Shown piece by piece: positions 37,236-47,500 of a DNA stretch of 64,000 nucleotides (within the stretch, counting starts at the first letter, position 1; every line of letters starts with the position of its first letter). Both the position numbers and the translations under genes were made by a program. Under the pieces are notes generated by a model. It had not been told where the DNA came from and did no database searches. It saw only the letters and a list, made by a program, of their open reading frames with translations. The DNA comes from Babylonia areolata (lineage: Eukaryota; Mollusca; Gastropoda; Neogastropoda; Buccinidae), in contig NC_134899.1 of the NCBI RefSeq assembly GCF_041734735.1, forward strand, positions 3,152,149-3,216,148, written 5' to 3'.

Positions 37236-38670
37236 ATTTTAACCACAAACAAGTCCCAACATTGACAATCCCATCAATTTTTTGCCAGGGGATTAAAAAA
37301 AAAATATTGAACCTGAACACAAACACGATTTTCCAAAATACACATTTTATGTAACACACTGCTGTCTAGGCTATAAGCAGAACCACACACTTAGCCGACT
37401 GCGAGATCCCCCTGACAGGCCTGATAGTGCCAGACACTGATAAGTAGGTCAGCTGCTGTGCCTGCTAACCCATCACTGACCCTTCTTTGTCTTCTATTAA
37501 AGCGTGGCAATTTGCGCGCCTCTTTTGAGCGGGCTGGTGAGCATACTCCTATATCTGTGGCATTAATGTTTGCACTGTTGGAAAGAGCGGACACGGACAC
37601 TTCTCTTTTTGTTGGTGGTAGTACTTTCCTTGGCTGGAAAATATTTTTTAAGATAGCAGTATTTACTTGACAGAACTGTGCTGACAATTGTGACTGGCAG
37701 TGGTGTGGGTTTTTTTTTCATACCAGAAGTACCGTGAGTTTGGTTTTCCTTCACATTCTGTTCTCTCACATTTCTTTCTTCCATTCTGTTTTCTTCTCTG
37801 TCTTTCTTTCGTGCTGTTTCCTTCCCTCTCTTTCTCTCCTTCATCCCTTCCTTTCTTTCATTCTGTTTCCTTCTCTCTCTTTTCTTCAGTGTGCGTGAAT
37901 GACTGAATCAGTGTGCCTGTGGAGTACTTGTACAACTGCAAAACAGTTGTGATCTTTAACACGCCACAGTTTCCTTCAGAATTTCCAGCTATCAACACAG
38001 GTTAGTGAGAGGCATGCTGATGTGTAATGCTGTGCATGGAATGTATTGTCTGCGTTGAGCGAATTTTGTGAGATTAGATTCAGTGTGTTAAAAATGTGTC
38101 AAAATGCATGTTAACTGGTGGTAAGCATACCTGCTTTTTTCAAACAGTTATCCTGAGAAAAATAATCGGATGTTCACATTTGAGTTTCCTATCGTTTTAA
38201 AGCTAAGACTGTGCTCTTTCAGACCATACTATTCATTAAGCGATTGCGTTGACAAGCAACGTGTCATCAAAAGTTAACGAAGAGATGTTGTTTTCTCCCT
38301 GTGGCCGCTGCCATCGCGCGGAACAGCACACTGGTCTTTCTCCCTCCCAACAGCTGATAACGGCTGGAGGCGCAGCGTGAAAGAGAACTCATACCGTTTT
38401 GTGCTCTCAGTTCTTCCAAGTTAAAGCTCTAACCCTTCCCGCGGTAGCGTGTTATTTTTAGGTGGCGCCTTTCCCTCCTGAGTTGAATGCAGGGTCAAAT
38501 TCTCTCCTCGGATGAACTAAACGTCAAGCGCTGAACACGTGTGAACAGGTATACAAAACCCAAAAAATGCCATCATTCAACTCACATAAATGTCCTAAGC
38601 ACAAAAATCAGCACCACATAATAAGAATGCCCAGTCATTAAGTCCAGTCTTTTTTTTTCTCTCTCTCTCT
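37236..38670. other. Mostly unexplained intergenic DNA
   Basis: A 98-codon minus-strand frame at 37391-37687 (KREVSVSALSNSANINATDI) looks protein-like but has no partner exon. 37740-37900 is TTCC/CTTT-rich. 38240-38530 is richer in CG than its neighbours and could be a regulatory block. No gene is claimed. Confidence 0.3.
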
Positions 38671-38790
38671 CAAGGCCCGACTAAGCACGTTGGGTCACGC
38701 TGCTGGTCAGGCATCTGCTTGGCAGATGTGGTGTAGCGCATATGGATTTGACCGAACGCAGTGACGCCTCCTTGAGCTGCTGATACTGGT
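38671..38790 (-). mobile_element. Short SINE family D, minus copy
   Basis: Reverse complement of the 13766 element: CAAGGCCCGACTAAGCACGT, GGCATCTGCTTGGCAGATGT and GACGCCTCCTTGAGCTGCTG. Confidence 0.65.
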
Positions 38791-38984
38791 AAGTCCAGAA
38801 AAGACCAAAAACACTGAAGGTTTCTATGGGGAAATATATAAAGGTGAATGGACCAGCAAGGCAGAAAGAGGCTCCAGAAAGAAAAGGACACAGCTAGAAA
38901 CAAAGAGCATGACAGGAAAGAGGAACTTTCTAGCACAGAACTTCTAGCATGTGGAGATACTAGACTGTGTTGTTTTAGTCTTTT

Positions 38985-39425
38985 TGTCACAAGAGATTTC
39001 TCTGTGTGAAATTCGGGCTGATCTCCCCAGGGAGAGCATGTCGCTACAGTAAGAGTGCCACCTTTTTTTCTTTTTTTTTTCTCTCTTTTCTCTGCCTGCA
39101 ATTTTATTTGTTTTCATATTGATTTTTTTTTTCTACAGAATTTGTTTTCATATTAAAGATGATTTTTTTTCTACAGAATTTGTTTTCATATCGAAGATGA
39201 TTTTTTCTACAGAATTTTGCCAGGGAAAACCTTTTTGTTGCCATGGGTTCTCTTATACGTGCGCTAGGTGCATGCTGCACACGGGACCTTGATTTATGAC
39301 AAGCATCCAGACCACTACTCAAGGTCTTGTACAGGTGGAGAAAATACTGGCAACTGTGGGATTCGAACCAGTGCACTCAGATTCTCTTGCTTCCTTGGTG
39401 GATGTGTTATCTCCAGGCCAACACT
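38985..39425 (-). mobile_element. SINE family B, long minus-strand copy
   Basis: On the minus strand: the head near 39420, box B GGTTCGAATCCCACAG, CTTGAGTAGTGGTCTGGATG, GTGTGCAGCATGCACCTAGC, then a short tandem stretch (about 39110-39215), then the tail CTCTCCCTGGGGAGATCAGC with AAATTTC-type ends. This is the fullest copy of the family here. Confidence 0.6.
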
Positions 39426-39489
39426 CCACATGTACACAGAATACTACTGAAAGAGCACCCTGCGTCCCCATGGGGGAGATACAGACGAC

Positions 39490-39725
39490 GGAGACATGGG
39501 CTACTAACACACCCACCTAGGAAGCCAGAGAATCTGACCCCACAAGATCAAATCCCACTCTCACCAGAGTTTCCTCCCCCTCCACAAGACACTAAGTTGT
39601 AGTCTGGATGCTTGTCATTCAGATAAACTGAGGTCCTGTGTGCAGCATGCACTGAACACATGTTAAAGAACCCATGGCAAGAAATGGGTTGTCCCTGGCA
39701 ATATTCTGCACGAAAATCTACTCTA
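39490..39725 (+). mobile_element. SINE family B, diverged copy
   Basis: ACACACCCACCTAGGAAGCC, box B-like AGATCAAATCCC, CCCCCTCCACAAGACACTAA, GTGTGCAGCATGCACTGAAC and GGGTTGTCCCTGGCAATATT. Confidence 0.6.
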
Positions 39726-39734
39726 ATCTGATAT

Positions 39735-39900
39735 ACTCATATGTGAGTGTGATTGAAACCTGACTGAATGACACAGGAAACGAATGATGAGCATAATGGC
39801 AGCTGTCAGTCGGCTCTACCCAAATAGGCTGGCCATTGTGCAAATGACTCTGGAAAGCGCTTTGAGTTTGCTCTCTGACTGAAGATAGGTCTTTAGGTGA
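39735..39900 (+). mobile_element. SINE family A, 3' domain
   Basis: GAAACCTGACTGAATGACAC, then AATGGCAGCTGTCAGTCGGC, CAAATGACTCTGGAAAGCGC and a TATCAACAATAATAAAA tail. It sits immediately after a family B copy. Confidence 0.6.
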
Positions 39901-39904
39901 AATA

Positions 39905-41326
39905 GAAATATCAACAATAATAAAACAAGACATTTATTTGAGACAACCATGAGGTGTTAAATGAAAATGTGACTATTTCATGTAATACAAAATAAGAAAC
40001 ACATCTGGCGTCAAGCTCCCAACTGATTACAATGGCCAAACCAGCAGATTGGTTAAGATACAGTTGGAGAACAAAAGACAACCACCACCACCAGAAACTC
40101 CCTTGACAGATCAGGACACACATATTCACCCAAACTTTCTCTACAGCATGCAAAACATAACTGAAAACATGGACATGGAATATATACAAGCTGTCAAGTC
40201 CTCAATAACACTTTGAAGACAGGATAATTTCACTGCTTTTCTCACCAGCACACCAACGCATCACGTGAGAAAGTTCACCGGTACATCAGGTATTCCCCAG
40301 AGTGACAACACCCACAGGTGTTCGATACCCTCCAACACAAGGCCATTGTGATCAGAAAAAAAAACACTTAAAATTTAACATACCATACCATGACATTCTG
40401 GTGCAGACTCCAGCAGGGTGTCTGATTCCTGTCCTGTGCAAAACACTTCACCCAAGTGGAGAAATCAAAATGGCTATGGCTAGAAGGCTCCCTTGAGTAT
40501 AGTACCTCATTTTTGTTCCTTTAAAAGATTTCAAAGCAGACTGAGATGACGGAAAAAGACATCATTTGACAAAGACTGGTGAACATCTGAACACAGCAAC
40601 CAGAATCCCCTCCCTGCTGGACTATTAGCAACAATGTCAAATGTCATAACACAAGCAGCAGTCACTTGCCAAATGCTTCAAACTAAAACTCATGGCAAGA
40701 TGACAAACAACAGCTCTTCATGTCACTAAATTGTCCAACAACTTTATTTCAAGTTCATAACACCCTTATTTTGACACCAATACTCAGTGAAAACTTTGAT
40801 CATGCATGCAGGATAGTTTGTCATCAATTTTCTTTTTCTTTTATCATAGCCCTGCATAAGAAATGGCATGCCCTGGCTCCGAACTACAACTCAACAAAAA
40901 CTGAATTTGCTCAACAACAAAACAAAGAAAGCAAACATGACTTTGCTGATCAAACAAAGCTCTTCAAATAAGTGAAGGGAAATTTAGAACAAGATCAAGA
41001 TGTGGAATTCCATGTATCCATACAAACAGAACACTCACACACTAACAGCCAGACCTTACTGCCACACCCACCTATCAAAACCTGAATTTTCAAACTATCC
41101 ACACACACTTGCCATCCAGTCTTCAGTGACAGTTCAAAGAGCGATGTACTCAAGTAAAACCTGGCCATTCATCATGTACCACCCGACTACAATAAAAGAG
41201 CACAGAAGTAAAACAACAACAAACTTACTTAATCATGAACTAACACAACTGATCAATCCAAGCAGGAACAAAGCTAAACACGACCCAACTGTTTACAGAA
41301 TCCACATCAATACTGAGTTTGCATGA
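39905..41326. other. No gene seen; possible DCTD-A 3' UTR on the right
   Basis: AT-rich DNA with no repeat or coding signal. A minus-strand AATAAA near 40744 could be the DCTD-A poly-A signal, about 580 bp past the stop, but this is weak. Confidence 0.3.
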
Positions 41327-41582
41327 TCAGTTCAACTTGGCCAAACCCCCACTGTCTGGCCCTCCTGCTGACAAACACAACCCCTGCATCTGATCAGCCG
41401 TGTCTGCGGCAGACTGCTGGAGCTGGGTGTGGGGGGTGAGGGGAGGGGGATGCGGCCTCTGATGCGGTGCCAGACCCTGGACCTCGGAGTGTCGCTTCGT
41501 TTCCTCCTCCCGGTTGTCGTCCGCCTGCTCCTCCAGGGAGCGGAAGTCAATCGTCACCTGCTGCTTCTGCGACTCAAATTTC
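41327..41582 (-). CDS. DCTD: DCTD-A exon 5 (C-terminus and extended tail)
   Basis: 256 nt, from acceptor CTCCCCAG to TGA at 41329-41327. The first part, [18 protein letters not shown], matches the family's final strand (KF..IDF). The rest is a low-complexity tail rich in Glu, then His/Pro, then Gln/Gly, ending GGLAKLN. The matching exon of copy B stops soon after IDFSEI, so the long tail is specific to A. Confidence 0.9.
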
Positions 41583-44500
41583 CTGGGGAGGGAAAAAAAC
41601 AACAAAAAAAATCAAAGGAAAAAAGCACAAGTGAGAACGCTGTTCTCCCTGTTTCTTTCTCCTGTTGCCCACCCCTTCCCAGCCCTTTCTCCCCAACCAG
41701 CGTCTGTGTTATTACCCAGGATCTTACCGTCTGGTGTGTCCGTGGTGAACTCCCCCCTCCTCCCCAACAGACACACACATAAACATTGGATACTTATCAC
41801 CTAGGCTCTCTTTGTTTACACACCTGAGCCAACAATCCACAAAACGTCTCTAGCAGGATTTATTTTAACCCCTTCAACCCTAGGGAGTTTTTACAGCCTT
41901 GGCAGGCTTCAATGCCAGACTGATGAGGAAAAATGTACAAAATATCTGTTTTTCTTCCACATTACATGTGGACACATGCAGAAATACTGTAGAAGTTAGT
42001 TTCACTTTCTTTGCAGTTTATGTATATGTATGAATGTGAAAACCGTTTTAATGAGGCGAACATTAACGAAAGAGCAATGCTCAGGTGCAGGGCTCAATGA
42101 GTTAATGAGATGCTTTACTTTAACTCTTTCACAACCAAGTTTCTTTGTGGAAAAGGCCTCCCAGTGCCAAATATTTTAGATATGATGCTCTCAGTCAAGG
42201 CTTCGTTTCATGTCCAAAAAAGAAAAAGAACTTGTTCACTTCAAACTGGGTCAGGGGGCAAAGGTTAGTCATTGTTCTATTGGCGGGGAAACTGGCTGCA
42301 GCTGTCAAGCTTTGTTACAGTGTGAAAAATGGTATTTTTCATGTGACCCTTCAATGTCGACTAGTCGCCTATGACGGTGCACTGTCTTGTCAACTAAAGT
42401 TGCCTATGGAGATGAAAGAGTTAAATACATTTTAACTTCAAAAAGTTAAACACATTTAAATGTCAAGTTTTTATGTCTGTACCCGTTTAAGCATACAAGT
42501 TTTTCAACTTAGTGTTTAAACGCACTTAAATGTAAGTTTTTACACTGTACAGTGCAACTGAGCATGTTTTACATGGACAGGTGCTTCATACATTGTCATT
42601 AAATACATGGTCACCACTACCAGCACTGCAGAACAAAGGCATCTCTCGCAGCAGCCACACAAGTCCTCACCTCAGCTTGATTCCAGCCTGGTTCAGCAGA
42701 ATACGGGAAGCCTGGAAAGCAGGTTTCATGGCGTACTTGTCAGAGCAGTATATCACCTCCCTGATGCCAGACTGAACGATCAGTTTGGCGCATTCGTTGC
42801 AGGGAAAGAGAGCGACGTAAATGCGACAGTTTTTTACGTCCACCAAGTTCTTGTTGAGGATGGCGTTCATTTCAGCATGGCACACTGGAAAAAAGAAAAA
42901 TGATGAAGTTTATCGACGGCTTAACTTCCAAGCTAGTGGAGATGTTACTTAATGGTAACACATGGCACACTGGAAAAGAAAAATAATGATGTTTATTGAT
43001 GGCTTTACTTCCAAGCTAGTGGAGATGTTACTTAACGGTAACACATGTCACACTGGGAAAGAAAAATAATGTTTATTGATGGCTTAACTTCCATGCTAGT
43101 GGAGATGTTACTTCACGGTAACACATGTCACACTGGGAAAGAAAAATAATGATGTGTATTGACGGCTTAACTTCCATGCTAGTGGAGATGTTACTTAACA
43201 GTAACACATGTCACACTGGGAAAGAAAAATAATGATGTGTATCGACGGCTTAACTTCCATGCTAATGGAGATGTTACTTAACAGTAACACATGTCACACT
43301 GGGAAAGAAAAATAATGATGTGTATCGACGGCTTAACTTCCAAGCTAGTGGAGATGTTACTTAACGGTAACACATGTCACACTGGGAAAGAAAAATAATG
43401 ATGTGTATCGACGGCTTAACTTCCATGCTAATGGAGTGGTGAATTAATGGTAACACATCTGCCCAGGAAATGAGAGAATCTGAGTACACCGGATCGAATC
43501 CCACACTCTCTGTTATTTCCCTACCTCCACTAGACCTTGGGTGGTGGTCTGGAACATTAGTTACTTGAATGACACAACTGAGATCCCATATGTAGCATGC
43601 ACTAAACGCAAAAAGGATTTACGTGGCAAAATTCAGTAAGAGAATCCACTTTCATAGGAAAACAAATACACTTGAAAGCAGAAATTTAACCAGTTCAGTG
43701 CCGGAGAGTTTTGTAAAAATGTGCTCTCCCCTTGCCAAAGAATTTTGAGGATTCGGGGGTAATCATTTTTTTAAAAATTCGATTACAAAAACTATCGGAG
43801 ATACATTAAGAAAGTAAACGTTTTTGAAAAAGAAAATGAAATTAGATTTTGAATCTGCGCATTTTTCCCCAATCCCAATTAGTTTGAATGTAGATAACTG
43901 TTCAGGCATATGAATTAAAGATGATGATTTCTGTGCAACAAAAAAGTCTATTTGAAGTAATTTCCACCTCCACAAAATGGCATCCATAAGGAAAACAAAC
44001 AAAATACAGCTGGAAATAGCATGCCTATTATCAGATCAAACCTGTAGAAGGAATTAAAATAGGCTGTAAGTTTATAAAAAATCCAAAACAAATCACAACA
44101 TGTGTAGACATGTATGTGAATAACTGTCCCAACCTTGATACAGTCAATATAAAAAGTCATTTACGTTCTCAGAAAATGAGCAGGAAAGCTTTTTGACAGC
44201 TATGAGCTTTCCGAAGTTAAAGGGTGAAGTTCTTTATGATACCCACTTCCTCCAAATTGCATCTGGGCCGACTAAAGTGTCTGCTGTACATCCAGCTTGC
44301 CTCCTCTTAAAATCAACCATCTGATTACTCATCAAGTGACAAAAAGCATTAAAACTATAAGCATGTCCAGTGCACTTTCAACATTTCATGAAAATCGTGG
44401 AGCATTGGCAGTTGTCTATTTGCGGCAGTATGCATTGATATAACAGCTTACTGACGTCAACTGCTACACCTGCTTCTGCACCCTCTGGCTGGCATTCAAC

Positions 44501-47500
44501 CTATTATCTTACATCACTCCTCTCCCTCTTCCAATGCTAGCTGCACATATTCTGTCAGTCATAGTCTGATTGGATAGACGGACTGAATTAGCATCAAATG
44601 GGCTGTCAGTTTCATCACTGCCGTTATTCACTTTCATGTTTAAACCAGTCACCAGACAAGAGAGATCCTTCACCACTGTAGCTGTCCATAAGCACAGCTT
44701 GCAAACTTGTGTACATCCACAGGCTACGACCACTTTCATTACCAGACAAACTTTTCAACACTTTTTTTTTTTTGCATATGACTCTAATGATGCAACCCCC
44801 TTTCCACACTCCTTCCATGTGGTCCAGTACAAATCATTTTCAAGAAGGAAGGGTTCTTGTACCTGACATCTCTCATCTCATCTCATCTATCCCTTGACCC
44901 GTGGGTGGGTCGTTGGGGCACCATGGATGACTGCCTGGTCAGCTCGCGCCACCTGCCTCGGTCCTCAGCGGCCCTTTGAGTTGTGGCAAATGGCAGGCCC
45001 GTCCACTCTTTGATGTTGTCCTCCCACCGCTTTCTCTGTCTGCCTCTCTTCCTCCTTCCTTGTACGGTACCCTGCAGGATGGTCTTGGCTAGGCCGTCTG
45101 ATCGTGTGACATGTCCATACCAGCGGAGCTTGCGTTCCTTCACTGTGGTTAGCAGGTCTTTGAATGGGCCAATGGCGTTTTGGACTCTTCTTTTCACTTC
45201 CTCATTTGTGATGTGGTCTTTGTATGTAATGTTCAGGATCTTGCGGAAGCATCTCATTTCCAGGGCCTGCATTCTTCTCTGGAGTTCTGCAGTGAGGGTC
45301 CAGGATTCGCAAGCGTATAGAAATATTGAGAAGATGAGGGAGCGCATTAGTCTGATTTTGGACGAGAGGGAGATCTTTTTGTCCTTCCATATAGTCTTCA
45401 ATCGACTCAGTGCGGCAGTAGTCTGCGCGATTCTGGACAGGACCTCTGGTTTCGAACCCTCGTCTGACACAATGGCACCCAAGTATTTGAAGGAGGAGAC
45501 TTCTTCCAGTTTTTCACCGTTTACGTGCAAGTTGGACGTTACGCCTTGGCTGTTGTTGGTCATAACCTTGGTCTTCTCGGCACTGATCTCCATGCCGTAG
45601 GCTGATGATGTCTTGTCAAGTTTGTGCACGAGTTCTTCGAGTTCTTTCTCTTCTCCTGCCAGGCCATCAATGTCATCGGCAAAGCGCAGGTTGGTGATGA
45701 CTCTGCCTCCAATGCTGACAGTTCCCACATGATCTTCCAGGGCGTCAGTCATGATCCTTTCAAGAAAGAGGTTGAAGAGAGTGGGAGAGAGTAGACAGCC
45801 CTGTCTGACTCCGACCGTGGTTCTAAACCAGTTACCCGTGCTACCATTGAAGAGGACTGCACTGGTTGCTCTTTCATATAGGTTCTGTATGGCTTGGATG
45901 ATGTCTTCACTGATGTTGAATTTGTTGACCCATAAGGCAGCGTGCCATACCCTGTCGAACGCCTTCTTGAAGTCAATGAAGACGTGGTAGAGGTCTCTTT
46001 GGTGCTGGAGATATTTCTCGCACAGCAAGCGCAGGTTGAAGATTTGTTCTGTTGTGCTTCTCCCTGCTCTGAAGCCGGCCTGCTCTTCTGCGATGATCAT
46101 TTCTGCTTGCGGCTTCAGTCGGTTGAGAAGGACCTTTAGCATGACCTTGCTGGGGTGGCTGATTAGGCTGATAGTGCGGTAGTTTTTGCACTGTTGTAGA
46201 TTGCCCTTCTTGGGGATTGTGATGACCAATGATTGTGTCCAGGTGGTTGGCCACTCTCCCGTCTGCAGGATCTTATTACAGATGGTGGTGAGGGCATCAA
46301 TCACCGCTTCGCCTCCAGCTTGAATCAGTTCGGCGGGAATGTTGTCGACGCCAGCTGACTTCCCTGCTTTCAGTGTCTTCACTGCTGTACCTGACATATG
46401 CTCATTTAAATACTATATTTATAATCCAGACACATAAAACTAACCATTCTGAGTATGCTTACATTCACTGAACTAAACTTCAATGAAGAAAAATTGGAAC
46501 ATATGCAGAACACCAGTGGACGTCTTATATGCACTATGAAAACACTTTTTGCAGGTCGTCAGCTGACGTCTGATCGGCACTATGGCAACACTTTTTGCAG
46601 GACGTCAGCTGATGTTTTATAGGCACTATGGCAACACTTTTTGCAGGACATCAGCTGATGTTTTATAGGCACTATGGCAACACTTTTTGCAGGACATCAG
46701 CTGATGTTTTATAGGCACTATGGCAACACTTTTTGCAGGACATCAGCTGATGTTTTATAGGCACTATGGCAACACTTTTTGCAGGATGTCAGTTGATGTT
46801 TTATAGGCACTATGACAACACTTTTTGCAGGACGTCAGATGATGTTTTATAGGCACTATGGCAACACTTTTTGCAGGACGTCAGCTGATGTTTTATAGGC
46901 ACTATGGCAACACTTTTTGCAGGACGTCAGTTGATGTTTTATAGGCACTATGGCAACACTTTTTGCAGGTGGTCAGCTGACATCTGATCGGCACTATGGC
47001 AACATTTTTAGCAGGACATCAGCTGTTTTATAGGCACTATGGCAACACTTTTTGCAGGACGTCAGCTGACGTCTTATAGTTACAGGCACTCAACAAGTTA
47101 AAGAAAAGTATGGCACTGCACTGTTGTAATGTGCTCTCCCTGGGGAGAGCAGCACAAATTTCACACAGGGAAATCTGTTATGACAGAGAATAATACATTA
47201 TAATTAATGATTTATTTTCTGAAAGCAGACATCAACAGTACTTCTCAGAAGAAGCAAGAATGACTTGCATCCCATGATTTTTTTTGTTGTTGTAAGCAAT
47301 CTCCCAATTAAAGGAAACTAACCTCACGAGTATTCTTCAATCATAAACCTACACAAACTTACTTCCCTTTCTACTTGAGCTTCTTCCTCATTCATGGGCT
47401 GCGACTCCCATGCTTACTCATAAACATGAGTGGGCTTTTACATGTATGACAGTTTTTACCCCCACCATGTAGGCAGGGTGGGGGCGGTGGTGGTGCATGC

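Noticed and set aside
42961-43435. Extra DCTD-A exon 4 copies upstream of the real exon
   Set aside because: Only about ten exon bases are repeated with the acceptor; no catalytic sequence follows in any copy.
44983-45600. 205-codon plus-strand frame
   Set aside because: Antisense shadow of the LINE reverse transcriptase.
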